A stretch of DNA of 33,577 nt. Source: Limosilactobacillus alvi (GTDB lineage Bacteria > Bacillota > Bacilli > Lactobacillales > Lactobacillaceae). Below are positions 24,998 through 33,500 of this stretch, in pieces (the stretch's first letter is position 1; every line of letters starts with the position of its first letter). A program made the position numbers and the translations under genes. The notes under the pieces were generated by a model. The model was not told the DNA's origin and did no database searches. It saw only the letters and a list, made by a program, of their open reading frames with translations. The stretch covers positions 1 to 33,577 of the forward strand of contig NZ_JACJJQ010000022.1 in NCBI RefSeq assembly GCF_016900115.1. The letters are read 5' to 3'.

Positions 24998-25735
24998 ATG
25001 GATTTATTAAATCAAATGCAACATCATGTTTCGGTACGTGATTTTGAAGCTACGTCGTTGAGTGATGAAGTAAAAACAAAGCTGTTCCAAGCTGCTCAAT
25101 CTGGTTCTTCCTCAAATTTTGTTCAAGCTTTTACTATTCTGGATATTAAAGATCGATTGGTTCGCAATGAACTTGCCGACATTTCGCAAAGTGCCGCTTA
25201 TGTGAAAAAGAGTGGTGGTTTCTTTGTTTTTGTTGCTGACCTGAACCGGCAAGCGCAAATTTTAAAGGCGAATCATCAAAGCTTAGCCCCTTTGAAGAAC
25301 TTGGAATCTTTTTTAGTAGCGACGGTTGATACCACGATTGCTGCTCAAAATATGGCTTTAATGGCGGAATCAATGGGGTTAGGAATTTGCTATATTGGTG
25401 GCATTCGGAATAATCTGGCGCGCGTTGCAGAGTTATTGAATTTACCAGCATTAACAGTGCCACTCTTTGGGATGACGATTGGGATACCAACGGTGAAGAA
25501 CGGAGTCAAGCCCCGGTTGCCACTCAACCAATTTACTGCCGTCGATCAATATCCCAGAGCCGGTTTTACCGAGCTTAAAGATTATGACCAAGCGGTCCAC
25601 CAGTATTATTTACATCGTTCAAGCCACCAAAAAGATACGACTTGGACCCAAACTCAGGCAACTTTTTTTGCTGAATTACGCCGGCCAAAAGTGGCTCAAT
25701 TTGTTAAGAAACAAGGATTTGAACTTGTTAAATAA
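24998..25735 (+). CDS. NfsA-type nitroreductase / NAD(P)H-dependent flavin oxidoreductase
   Basis: 245-aa FMN-binding oxidoreductase of the NfsA/FRP nitroreductase group. It shows the N-terminal VSVRDFEATSLSDE (10-23) with the phosphate-binding arginine, the QAAQSGSSSNFVQ-like flavin region (30-45), AAQNMALMAESMGLGICYIGG around residues 115-135, and a C-terminal basic segment. Members reduce nitroaromatics, quinones or flavins with NAD(P)H; the natural substrate is unknown. AAAGGAAAAAACG precedes the ATG and directly follows the pepN terminator, so expression relies on read-through or a hidden promoter in pepN. It converges on brnQ with a shared terminator. Confidence 0.87.
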   Translation: MDLLNQMQHHVSVRDFEATSLSDEVKTKLFQAAQSGSSSNFVQAFTILDIKDRLVRNELADISQSAAYVKKSGGFFVFVADLNRQAQILKANHQSLAPLKNLESFLVATVDTTIAAQNMALMAESMGLGICYIGGIRNNLARVAELLNLPALTVPLFGMTIGIPTVKNGVKPRLPLNQFTAVDQYPRAGFTELKDYDQAVHQYYLHRSSHQKDTTWTQTQATFFAELRRPKVAQFVKKQGFELVK

Positions 25736-25775
25736 AAAATGGAGTTTCCCAATCAAAGTTGGGAGACTCCATTTT
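25736..25775. terminator. Bidirectional terminator between nitroreductase gene and brnQ
   Basis: AAAATGGAGT-T-TCCCAA pairs with TTGGGA-G-ACTCCATTTT: 17 pairs including one G-U, loop TCAAAG. T runs occur on both sides, so it can serve both convergent genes. It overlaps the brnQ stop codon. Confidence 0.88.
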
Positions 25776-27114
25776 ATTTAGAAATAGATAATTTAACGAT
25801 TAACCAACTCAAGATTAAGCCGGTCAAAGTGAATGGCAACCAGGCAAACCCAATTGGATAAAGGGGTAAATAGTGGTTGGCAAAATCAATTAGCACTTGT
25901 GCCCAGCTAGTCTGTGAAAGAACCGGTGGTAAGGCTTTTACTAGATCAAAGCAAGCTGGGATTAAGGTTAAACAAGTGGTCAAGCGATATAAGAGAACTT
26001 GCTGCTTAAAGTGTGGCGAAACAATTCCGAGCAAGATTAAGGCAATCATTAATGGGTAAAGAAAAACCAAAATTGGTAGTGACCACTTAATGATTGAATT
26101 AAGACCTAAGTTAGCAATTAAAAATGAGATCCCACACGAAAGGCGGAGGAAGTTCTGATAAGAAACTTGGGGGAAAAGCCGGTGAAAATCTTGCGAAAAG
26201 GCCGATACCAGTCCCATTCCAGTCGTAATGCAGGCGAGAATAGTTAATAAAGCTAATAATATATCTCCGACGGTACCAAGATAAAAATTAGCAACTTGGG
26301 CCAGGGTGGTGCCGCCATTCGCTGCCAAACTAAAGCGATGCCGACTTGTCGCTCCTAGCCAAATTAAACCGATGTAAATGATGGCAATCCCGCTTATTCC
26401 AATTAGACCGCTGCGGATGGTAGCGAGGGCTTCTGTTTTACGATCTTGAACCCCCATTTCACGGAGGGCGGTAATAATGGCTACCCCAAAGATGGAGGCA
26501 CCAAGACCATCCATGGTGTTATATCCTTCTAAAAAGCCATTCGAAAAGGCACGATTCTGGTAGGTTGCAGTAAAAGTCGCGGTTTTTGCGGAACCCATGG
26601 GGTGAATGAAGGCCAAGATAAAGATGATTGCTAACAGACACAAGAAGAGCGGATTAAGATATTTTCCAATCCAATCGGTAATCTTACTCGCATTAACCAT
26701 TGCTAAGTAACTCAAAGTAAAGAAGAGGGCGGTGTATATCAGTAGCACTAGCCTTTGATTATGGGCTTGAATATGTGGGGCAATGCCGATCGCATATGAA
26801 ACGGTTGCCGTTCGTGGGGTCGCAAACAAAGGTCCCAGGGTAGTTTGAACGACAATTAGAAAGATTAATGCCGGCCATTTACCAAGTGGTTTGGCCAGGC
26901 CATCAATCCCGGTCGAACGAGTTAAAGCCAAGGCTAACAAGGCTAAAAATGGTAAGAGGACTCCGGAAAGTAAAAATCCTCCAGCCGCTACGAGCCAATG
27001 TTGACCAGCTAATTGGCCAAGATGAATGGGAAAAATTAAATTGCCAGCGCCGAAAAGCATCCCAAAAAAGAGCGAACCAAGGATTAGATAATCTTTTGAG
27101 CGTAATTTTGTCAC
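25774..27114 (-). CDS. brnQ: Branched-chain amino acid carrier BrnQ (LIVCS family)
   Basis: 446-aa membrane protein with about twelve helices, importing leucine, isoleucine and valine with a cation. Family marks are the N-terminal LFFGMLFGAGNLIFPIHLGQ (about 16-35) and the stretch FLEGYNTMDGLGASIFGVA near residue 195. The start is GTG at 27112-27114 (VTKLRSKDYL, read as Met); AAAGGA lies 11 bases upstream, a slightly long spacing, and no ATG is available. Length agrees with the family. It has its own promoter and ends in the shared terminator. Confidence 0.93.
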   Translation of the reverse strand: MTKLRSKDYLILGSLFFGMLFGAGNLIFPIHLGQLAGQHWLVAAGGFLLSGVLLPFLALLALALTRSTGIDGLAKPLGKWPALIFLIVVQTTLGPLFATPRTATVSYAIGIAPHIQAHNQRLVLLIYTALFFTLSYLAMVNASKITDWIGKYLNPLFLCLLAIIFILAFIHPMGSAKTATFTATYQNRAFSNGFLEGYNTMDGLGASIFGVAIITALREMGVQDRKTEALATIRSGLIGISGIAIIYIGLIWLGATSRHRFSLAANGGTTLAQVANFYLGTVGDILLALLTILACITTGMGLVSAFSQDFHRLFPQVSYQNFLRLSCGISFLIANLGLNSIIKWSLPILVFLYPLMIALILLGIVSPHFKQQVLLYRLTTCLTLIPACFDLVKALPPVLSQTSWAQVLIDFANHYLPLYPIGFAWLPFTLTGLILSWLIVKLSISK

Positions 27115-27164
27115 GTTGATCGTATTCCTTTCAAAGTTTAATTTCGATTTTCACACAATCAGAC

Positions 27165-27173
27165 ATTATACCA
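27165..27173 (-). promoter_or_regulatory. Extended -10 promoter of brnQ
   Basis: On the minus strand TGGTATAAT (27173-27165) is a consensus extended -10, about 50 bases before the GTG start. No good -35 is seen, as is common with extended -10 promoters. Confidence 0.55.
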
Positions 27174-27378
27174 TACTATTAAGCGTTCCTAGTTTTAGCC
27201 CAAAATGGTTAATTAAAGAAGAAACAACATCCGAACTGCAATTCAACGTGGACCGACCAATTTTCCTCAAAACTAGACCAATATTTTTTTAGCGCCAAGT
27301 AAAAGCAGTTAGCGAATTATTTACACATCATTTGTATCCGTTTCCATTATCTTTAAAACGGGCTAGTTCAAAATGGCA

Positions 27379-27409
27379 ATGATAATAATTTCACAAGCAA
27401 ACGTTTAAC
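27379..27409 (+). promoter_or_regulatory. Partial Rex-like half-site and cre/GalR-like palindrome upstream of adhE
   Basis: ATGATAATAATTTCACAA (27379-27396) has a perfect right half of the Rex box (TTTCACAA) and a degenerate left half. AAACGTTT (27399-27406), flanked as GCAAACGTTTAA, is a CG-centred palindrome of the LacI/CcpA type but a poor fit to strict cre. Both are inferred. Confidence 0.4.
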
Positions 27410-27444
27410 AATAGGGTAAAACCCAATAAAACAAGCTAAAAAGT

Positions 27445-27476
27445 TTGTTGACTTTTTCACATTGCTCCCGTAAACT
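27445..27476 (+). promoter_or_regulatory. adhE promoter with overlapping Rex-like operator
   Basis: TTGACT (27448-27453), 17-bp spacer, TAAACT (27471-27476). TTGTTGACTTTTTCACAT (27445-27462) matches the Rex consensus TTGTGAAATTTTTCACAA at 14 of 18 positions and overlaps the -35. Rex is the NADH-sensing repressor that commonly controls adhE in Firmicutes. It would release this site when NADH is high. Confidence 0.7.
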
Positions 27477-27530
27477 TATAACCGTAAACAAGATACAAAT
27501 GATTTAAGAGTTCAAGGAGGACTGTTTAGA

Positions 27531-30149
27531 ATGGCTAAGCAGAATGAAGCTCAAACCCCTGAAGTTGATAAGAAGGCTCGCGCGGAAGCGATGGTTGATA
27601 AGCTAGTTAAAAAAGCTCACGAAGCCCTCGACATTATGCAAGGCTTTGACCAAAAGAAGGTTGACTACATTACTCACCAAATGGTTGAAGCTGGGCAAGA
27701 CAAGCACATGAAATTAGCGATTGAAGCGGTTAAGGAAACTGGCCGGGGAGTCGTTGAAGATAAGGCAATTAAGAATATGTTTGCCACTGAAGAAATTTGG
27801 CACAACATTCGTAAGGATCACACTGTTGGGGTTATTAAGGATGACAAGGCAGATGAGTTGATCACGGTTGCTGAACCACTCGGGGTTTTAGCCGGGATTA
27901 CTCCAGTTACCAACCCAACGTCAACCACGTTGTTTAAGGCTATCATTGCTATGAAGACGCGGAACCCAATTATCTTCTCATTCCACCCGCAAGCTTTGGA
28001 GTGTTCCCGTCATGCTGCTAAGATTGTTCGGGACGCGGCCATCGCTGCTGGTGCGCCAGAAGGTGCCATTCAATGGATTGACGAACCAAGCAGGGAAACT
28101 AGTACTGCTTTGATTAACAACCCTGGAATTGCCTGCACCCTTGCTACGGGTGGCCCCGGAATGGTTAAGGCTGCTTACTCTACTGGTAAACCAGCCTTAG
28201 GGGTTGGTCCTGGTAACGGTCCAGTTTACATTGAAAAAAGTGCTAACCTTGCCCGAGCAATTAATGATATTGTGCTTTCCAAGACTTTCGATAACGGGAT
28301 GATCTGTGCTACTGAAAACAGTGCCGTAATTGACAAAGACATTTACGAAGAAGTTAAGGCCGGCTTAGAAGCCAACCGAGTATACTTTGTCCCAAAGAAA
28401 GAACACGCTAAGTTACGGAAGACGATGTTCAACGAAAAGACCGGTGGTGTTAATGGTCCAATTGCCGGGATGTCTGCCATGAAGATTGCTAAAATGGCCG
28501 ACATTAAGGTTCCTGAAGATACCCAAGTCTTAGCAGTTGAAATCAACGAAATTGGTCCAAAGGAGCTTCTTTCGGGTGAAAAATTAAGTCCAGTGCTTTC
28601 TGTTTACCGGGCCGAAAGCAAGGAAGATGCCTTTGCTAAGTGTAGTGCCCTTCTTAACTACGGTGGGTTAGGACACACGGCTGCTATCCAGACTACTGAT
28701 ATGGATCTTGCTCGTGAATACGGGGTTGAAATGAAGGCTTCCCGGGTTATCGTTAACTCGCCATCCGGCCTTGGTGGGATTGGTAACATCTACAACCGGA
28801 TGACGCCATCTTTGACCTTAGGGACTGGTTCATGGGGTGAAAACTCCATTTCCCATAACGTTACTGACTACGACTTGCTCAACATTAAGACAATTGCCAA
28901 GAGGCGGAATAACATGCAATGGATTAAATTACCACGGATTTACTTCGAACGGGACTCTGTTCGTTACCTCAAGGACATGCCAAACATTAACCGGGTCTTC
29001 ATCGTTACTGGACCATCAATCTACGCTCACGGCTACGTTGACGTTGTTGTTGACCAATTGAAGTTACGGCAAAATGATGTACAATACTTAGTCTTCTCTG
29101 ATGTTGAAGCAGACCCAAGTACAAATACGGTTCAAAAAGGGGTCGCTTTAATGAAGTCCTTTAAGCCTGATACGATCATTGCTCTTGGTGGGGGTTCGCC
29201 ATTGGATGCTGCTAAGGGGATGTGGATGTTCTACGAAAACGAAAATGCTTCCTTCTTCGGTGCAAAGCAAAAGTTCTTGAATATTCGGAAGCGAGCTTAC
29301 CGGTTCGATAAGCCAAAGAAGGCTCAAATGGTTGCGATCCCAACGACCTCTGGGACTGGTTCTGAAGTAACACCATTTGCAGTTATCACGGACTCCGAAA
29401 CGCACGTTAAGTACCCATTAGCTGACTATGCTTTGACACCTGATGTTGCTATTGTCGATCCACAATTTGTTGATACCGTACCAAAGGGTAACATTGCTGC
29501 TTCTGGATTGGATGTACTTTGTCACGCTATTGAATCCTACGTATCTTCAATGGCTTCTGACTACACCCGGCCACTTTCCTTGCAAGCAATTAAGTTGGTC
29601 TTTAATAACTTGACGGCTTCTTACAATGGAGATGAAGCAGCCCGGGCTGAAATGCACAACGCTTCAACCTTAGCCGGGATGGCCTTTGGGAATGCCTTCC
29701 TTGGGATCAACCACTCAATTGCTCACAAGCTTGGTGGGGAGTTTGGTTTGACCCACGGAATCTGCATTGCCATCACGATGCCACACGTTATCAAGTTCAA
29801 CGCAACCTTGCCTAAGAAGTTCAGCACTTGGCCAAAGTACGAAGCCTTCCGGGCTGCTGATGATTACGCAACGATTGCGCGGACGATTGGCTTAACTGGT
29901 AACTCGAACGAGGAATTGATCAATAAGCTTTGTGACAAGATTAAGGAATTAGCCCACTCTGTTGGGGTAACCCTTAGTCTGAAGGCATGGGGGGTTGACA
30001 AGGCCCACTTCGACAAGGTGGTTGACAAGTTAGCTACCTTGGCTTACGAAGATCAATGTACAACGGCTAACCCACAAGAACCATTAATCAGCGACCTTAA
30101 GAAGATCATGATTGCTGAATACGATGGTAAAGGGGTCGAAACTAATTAA
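27531..30149 (+). CDS. adhE: Bifunctional acetaldehyde-CoA/alcohol dehydrogenase
   Basis: 872-aa fusion. The N-terminal aldehyde dehydrogenase domain (about 1-450) carries the catalytic cysteine C259 in NGMICATENSAV. A linker follows, then an iron-dependent alcohol dehydrogenase domain (about 463-872) with the NAD motif ALGGGSPLDAAKGMW and the iron ligands in SGLDVLCHAIESY and NHSIAHKLGGEFGLTHG. It reduces acetyl-CoA through acetaldehyde to ethanol, reoxidising two NADH, which is central to heterofermentative redox balance. The enzyme forms spirosomes in known cases. CAAGGAGGACTG precedes the ATG. Codon choice looks strongly optimised, suggesting high expression. It is monocistronic, with a long regulated leader and a terminator. 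Confidence 0.97.
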   Translation: MAKQNEAQTPEVDKKARAEAMVDKLVKKAHEALDIMQGFDQKKVDYITHQMVEAGQDKHMKLAIEAVKETGRGVVEDKAIKNMFATEEIWHNIRKDHTVGVIKDDKADELITVAEPLGVLAGITPVTNPTSTTLFKAIIAMKTRNPIIFSFHPQALECSRHAAKIVRDAAIAAGAPEGAIQWIDEPSRETSTALINNPGIACTLATGGPGMVKAAYSTGKPALGVGPGNGPVYIEKSANLARAINDIVLSKTFDNGMICATENSAVIDKDIYEEVKAGLEANRVYFVPKKEHAKLRKTMFNEKTGGVNGPIAGMSAMKIAKMADIKVPEDTQVLAVEINEIGPKELLSGEKLSPVLSVYRAESKEDAFAKCSALLNYGGLGHTAAIQTTDMDLAREYGVEMKASRVIVNSPSGLGGIGNIYNRMTPSLTLGTGSWGENSISHNVTDYDLLNIKTIAKRRNNMQWIKLPRIYFERDSVRYLKDMPNINRVFIVTGPSIYAHGYVDVVVDQLKLRQNDVQYLVFSDVEADPSTNTVQKGVALMKSFKPDTIIALGGGSPLDAAKGMWMFYENENASFFGAKQKFLNIRKRAYRFDKPKKAQMVAIPTTSGTGSEVTPFAVITDSETHVKYPLADYALTPDVAIVDPQFVDTVPKGNIAASGLDVLCHAIESYVSSMASDYTRPLSLQAIKLVFNNLTASYNGDEAARAEMHNASTLAGMAFGNAFLGINHSIAHKLGGEFGLTHGICIAITMPHVIKFNATLPKKFSTWPKYEAFRAADDYATIARTIGLTGNSNEELINKLCDKIKELAHSVGVTLSLKAWGVDKAHFDKVVDKLATLAYEDQCTTANPQEPLISDLKKIMIAEYDGKGVETN

Positions 30150-30181
30150 TTAATCTTATGCTCTAACAGTCCTCATAAATC

Positions 30182-30223
30182 AAAAAGGTGCAGTTGAGAA
30201 TTTTTCTCAATTGCACCTTTTTT
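30182..30223. terminator. Bidirectional terminator between adhE and amidase gene
   Basis: AAAAAGGTGCAGTTGAGAA pairs with its near-exact complement (one G-U) ending in GCACCTTTTTT, loop of a few T. A and T runs on either side let it act for both convergent genes. Confidence 0.88.
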
Positions 30224-30224
30224 G

Positions 30225-31691
30225 CTAATGTAAAAATTTAAACTGATGATGATCTTCAAAAAGTTTAGCGATTTGCAGTAACTGACTTTCTTGTCCTTTA
30301 CCAGCCACAAATTGAATACCAATTGGCAAGCCGGTTTTCGTTACATGAGTTGGAAGACTAATTGCTGGTTCACCGGTCAGGTTAGCTTGCTGGGTGAATG
30401 GTGACCGGGTTAAGGCAGCTAACCATTGGTCCCAAATGAATTGTTGCTGCTCCTTTGGACTTAATTCGGTAATGTGGAGCATGGTATCAATTTCCGCTGG
30501 GGTATTTAATGGCTCATCAATCTTCGGCGCCGTCATTGCCGTGGTTGGGGTCAAAAGTAGATCGTACTTCTGATGGAACTTAGCCATTTGTTCACCCGCA
30601 AAATCCCAAGTACTCAATGCGCGACTGTATTGACTAGCAGTAACATGAGTTCCAGTTTGGTAGAGGGCCCAAGTTAATGGTTCCATATCGTTACTCGTAA
30701 TTGACCGGCCTAAACCAGCTTCAATTTGGTCAAACATGGCGGCGGTTTCGCCTTCGTTCATCAAGTAATAAGTATCCATGAGGCGTTTACCATCAGTTGG
30801 CCAAGCAATTTCTTCGGTTTTAATTCCTTGACTTTCTAAGAATATGACCGCTTCTTTAACGGCTTCAATCGCTTCTTGATCAACGGGTGTTCCGACTGGT
30901 GAAACCGTGGTGTAACCAACCGTTAAATTTGGCTTGGTAGCTAATTGGTTAACAAACCCTTTTTCATTCAGTGGAACTTGGAAAACCGCGGCCGGTTGAA
31001 GAGCTTGCAAACAATCTAATAATTGGGCGGTGTCGGTGACTGACCGGGTAATCGCAAAGTTACCAGCTGCTCCTTGCCAAGATCGCCAATCAACCGGTCC
31101 CGTTACGATCCGGCCTCGGGTTGGTTTTAGGCCAATGGTTCCCGTCCAAGAAGCTGGGATTCGAATCGAACCACCACCGTCACTTGCGGCAGCTAGGGGA
31201 AGCATACCAGCAGCAACTACTGCTCCTGCCCCACCGGAAGAACCGCCAGGGTAGTAATCGAGGTTCCACGGATTATGGGCATTCCCGTACATTTTCGAGT
31301 CCGTAACGTTCTTAAAGCCAAATTCGGGATAGTTAGTCTGGCCGATAATGATAAAGCCGGCAGCTTCCAGTGCTTTGGTAAAATTACTGGAGCTTTGGGC
31401 AATGTTATTACCAAAAAGGCGATTACCATTGGTTGATGGAAGTCCTGCTTTATCTTGTCCAAGTCCCTTTAACAAAAGGGGAACACCAAGAAATGGTTGA
31501 CCATGGTCTTGTAATTGAGTAGCTTCTTTTTTCGCTGCCGCTTGCCGTTCGCTAATCACCGCGTTTAATTGCGGATTTTGCTTTTCAATCATTGCAAAGG
31601 CGGTATCGATCAATTCGCTACTTGAAATTTCTGTTGCCCGAATCATTTGGGCGAGCTTGATAGCTGGTTGTAATAATAAATTTTCTGTCAT
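30225..31691 (-). CDS. Amidase signature family hydrolase
   Basis: 488-aa amidase-signature enzyme. The Ser-cisSer-Lys triad is visible: K75 in PLLLKGLG, S151/S152 in GGSSGGAGA (149-157), and nucleophile S175 in SDGGGSIRIPAS. It is not a GatA by context, since gatC and gatB are absent, and it resembles stand-alone amidases of lactobacilli. It would hydrolyse small carboxamides; substrate unknown. The ATG at 31691 follows AGGAGG six bases upstream; the longer open frame (starting near 31721) is rejected because it includes the ribosome site. No signal peptide. It diverges from the ABC permease gene across a region with palindromes. Confidence 0.88.
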   Translation of the reverse strand: MTENLLLQPAIKLAQMIRATEISSSELIDTAFAMIEKQNPQLNAVISERQAAAKKEATQLQDHGQPFLGVPLLLKGLGQDKAGLPSTNGNRLFGNNIAQSSSNFTKALEAAGFIIIGQTNYPEFGFKNVTDSKMYGNAHNPWNLDYYPGGSSGGAGAVVAAGMLPLAAASDGGGSIRIPASWTGTIGLKPTRGRIVTGPVDWRSWQGAAGNFAITRSVTDTAQLLDCLQALQPAAVFQVPLNEKGFVNQLATKPNLTVGYTTVSPVGTPVDQEAIEAVKEAVIFLESQGIKTEEIAWPTDGKRLMDTYYLMNEGETAAMFDQIEAGLGRSITSNDMEPLTWALYQTGTHVTASQYSRALSTWDFAGEQMAKFHQKYDLLLTPTTAMTAPKIDEPLNTPAEIDTMLHITELSPKEQQQFIWDQWLAALTRSPFTQQANLTGEPAISLPTHVTKTGLPIGIQFVAGKGQESQLLQIAKLFEDHHQFKFLH

Positions 31692-31748
31692 CAGCAACCT
31701 CCTATGTTTCACGGGGAACAAGAACTATTTTTATGATATCACTTTTAA

Positions 31749-31776
31749 CTTGTAAGCGTTTAACAAACGTGGTTAA
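31749..31776. promoter_or_regulatory. cre-like and palindromic sites between amidase and ABC permease genes
   Basis: TGTAAGCGTTTAACA (31751-31765) matches the left part and core of a cre site but has one extra base in its right half. TTAAC-AAACGTG-GTTAA (31760-31776) is an overlapping perfect 5-bp-armed dyad. Either could control one or both divergent genes. No convincing -35/-10 pair is seen on the plus strand. Confidence 0.4.
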
Positions 31777-31830
31777 ATTAAAGACGAATCATCACTAATT
31801 TGTTAATTTTGTAAAGAGAAGGGATCAAAA

Positions 31831-32508
31831 ATGGGGGATTTGTTAACTCAATTATCAATACCAGGCTTTTTTGATGCTAAATTGGCTTTCGACTCAATTC
31901 CAACGATCTTAAGTGGTCTGCCAATGTCCTTATTTTTGTTAGTAGTCTGTTTTAGCCTTGCAAACATTTTGGGCTTTATTTTGATGTTAATGCGGATTAG
32001 CCGAATAAAGTTTTTACAATGGCCTGCCCGTTTTTATATTTCCTTTTTCCGGGGTGTGCCAATGTTAGTGGTCCTCTTTCTAACCTATTTTGGGTTAAAT
32101 CTAGATGCCTTACCAGCCGCGATTACTTCCTTAACGATTGTTCCAGCGGCCTTTGTAGCTGAATACTATCGGTCAGCTTTTCTTGCCATTGATCCGGGAC
32201 AAATGGATGCAGGCCTTTCACTTGGCTTTTCCTACCTTGGAGTGGTTTATCATATCCTGCTTCCCCAAGCTTTTCGGATCGCCATTCCGTCATTAGGGAA
32301 TGTATTGCTAGACTTATTTAAGGGAACTTCTTTAGTCGCGATGATTACGGTTTCGGAAATGTTTATGCAGGCCAAAATTGTGGCGGGTGCTAATCAGGAC
32401 TACATGACCATTTATATTGTTATTGCCGTAATTTACTGGTTGGTTTGTTGCCTAATGTCATTTGGCCAGGATCTGTTGGAACGTCATTTAAATCATAACT
32501 TAGTGTAA
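31831..32508 (+). CDS. Amino-acid ABC transporter permease (HisM/GlnP type)
   Basis: 225-aa integral membrane protein of the polar amino-acid uptake class, with about five helices. It has RGVPMLV (74-80), the counterpart of the usual RGTPLLVQ, and the cytoplasmic coupling loop around residues 126-146 (DAGLSLGFSYLGVVYHILLP) that contacts the ATPase. GAGAAGGGATC precedes the ATG. The binding-protein gene follows 79 bases after the stop. No ATP-binding subunit lies next to them, so the ATPase must be elsewhere or shared. Amino-acid specificity cannot be read; cystine or another polar residue is possible. Confidence 0.88.
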   Translation: MGDLLTQLSIPGFFDAKLAFDSIPTILSGLPMSLFLLVVCFSLANILGFILMLMRISRIKFLQWPARFYISFFRGVPMLVVLFLTYFGLNLDALPAAITSLTIVPAAFVAEYYRSAFLAIDPGQMDAGLSLGFSYLGVVYHILLPQAFRIAIPSLGNVLLDLFKGTSLVAMITVSEMFMQAKIVAGANQDYMTIYIVIAVIYWLVCCLMSFGQDLLERHLNHNLV

Positions 32509-32518
32509 TATTTCACTT

Positions 32519-32555
32519 TGTTAGCGCTTGCATTTTTTGTCGATTAGGTTATCCT
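32519..32555 (+). promoter_or_regulatory. Promoter and cre-like site of the binding-protein gene
   Basis: TGTTAGCGCTTGCA (32519-32532) matches 10 of 12 defined cre positions. It overlaps a candidate -35 TTGCAT (32528-32533), followed by a 16-bp spacer and TATCCT (32550-32555). This would give the binding protein its own, catabolite-sensitive promoter in addition to read-through from the permease gene. Confidence 0.5.
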
Positions 32556-32587
32556 TTAATTAACAAATTTAGGAGGTATTGTTCATT

Positions 32588-33457
32588 ATGTTTTTCAAAT
32601 CTAGACAGTTTAAGGTGATTGCTTTAGCCGCAATGTCCTTATTAGTCGTTGGCGGTTTAGTTGCTTGTGGTAATCAAAACAGTGCAAGTGACAAGAAGAC
32701 TTTGACGGTTGCCACTTCTGGGACCCTTTACCCAACTTCTTATCATGATTCAAAGACCAAGAAATTAACTGGTTATGATATCGAAGTTGTTCGAGCGGTG
32801 GCCAAAGATCTTGGAATGAAGGTCAAATTCAAGGAATATAACGTTGACGGTCAATTGGCTGCTGTTAAGTCTGGTAAAGCTGATTTGGCAGTCAACGACT
32901 ACGCGATTTCTCCAACCCGGAAAAAGCAATTCTTGATGACGACGCCATTTAAACACTCCTTTAACAGCATTGTTGTCCGGGCTAGTGATAACTCCGGCAT
33001 TAACTCCTGGGCTGATATTAAAGGCAAAAAAGCTGCTGGGGAAGCCGGAACGGGTTATCAACGGCTAGCCCAACAACTTGGTGCGCAACTCGTTAATTAC
33101 GACAACGTTTCTAACGACGTTTACCTCAAAGATGTTAAGAACGGTAAGACTGACTTAATTATGAATGACTACTACTTACAAAAATTAGCTTTGAAGGCTG
33201 TACCAAATAGTGGGTTAAAGATCTTACCTAACATGTACTTTACTACCAACCTTGATGGCGCTGGCGAAGGAATGTTGATTAACAAGAACGACAAGGACTT
33301 ACAAAAGAAGATTAACAAGTCGCTGAAGAAGTTAATCAAAAACGGCACGATCAAGAAGATCGCTATGAAGTACTATGGTGCCGATGTAACGCAAAAGCCA
33401 AAGGTTCACATTTCCAAGCACTTCACAATTTCTGATAAATACACTGGTCGAAACTAG
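32588..33457 (+). CDS. Amino-acid ABC transporter substrate-binding lipoprotein
   Basis: 289-aa exported lipoprotein. The N-terminus has basic residues (KSRQFK), a hydrophobic core and lipobox LVAC with the lipidated cysteine C27, followed by a Ser/Asn-rich spacer. The mature part is a type II periplasmic-binding fold of the SBP_bac_3 family (TLYPTSYHDSKTKKLTGYDI and DLAVNDYAISPTRKKQFLMT are family hallmarks). ATG 32588 lies 11 bases after AGGAGG; the in-frame TTG at 32579 is too close to that site. It serves the permease encoded upstream. Expression as a separate, stronger unit fits the excess of binding protein usual in such systems. Confidence 0.92.
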   Translation: MFFKSRQFKVIALAAMSLLVVGGLVACGNQNSASDKKTLTVATSGTLYPTSYHDSKTKKLTGYDIEVVRAVAKDLGMKVKFKEYNVDGQLAAVKSGKADLAVNDYAISPTRKKQFLMTTPFKHSFNSIVVRASDNSGINSWADIKGKKAAGEAGTGYQRLAQQLGAQLVNYDNVSNDVYLKDVKNGKTDLIMNDYYLQKLALKAVPNSGLKILPNMYFTTNLDGAGEGMLINKNDKDLQKKINKSLKKLIKNGTIKKIAMKYYGADVTQKPKVHISKHFTISDKYTGRN

Positions 33458-33473
33458 GGTTTTATAATGAAGC

Positions 33474-33500
33474 GAGGGTGGGAAGAAACTCAAGTTTCTT
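33474..33500 (+). terminator. Terminator hairpin that appears interrupted
   Basis: The left arm GAGGGTGGGAAGAAACT (33474-33490) is followed by CA and AGTTTCTT (33493-33500). Eight pairs form, but the expected rest of the right arm (CCCACCCTC) and U tract are missing. Sequence departs from complementarity exactly at 33501. It looks like a terminator split by an insertion. Confidence 0.45.

Larger units (their letters stand above)
27327..27503. repeat. 12-bp inverted repeat bracketing the adhE control region
   Basis: ATCATTTGTATC (27327-27338) has its exact complement GATACAAATGAT at 27492-27503. The first lies upstream of all promoter elements, the second in the adhE leader. The spacing is 153 bases. 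The interval contains the cre-like, Rex-like and promoter sites. The rest of the 416-base brnQ-adhE gap (27174-27326) holds nothing I can name. Confidence 0.6.

Noticed and set aside
30225-31691. GatA subunit of the tRNA amidotransferase
   Set aside because: gatC and gatB are not adjacent and the gene stands alone; a generic amidase is the safer call.
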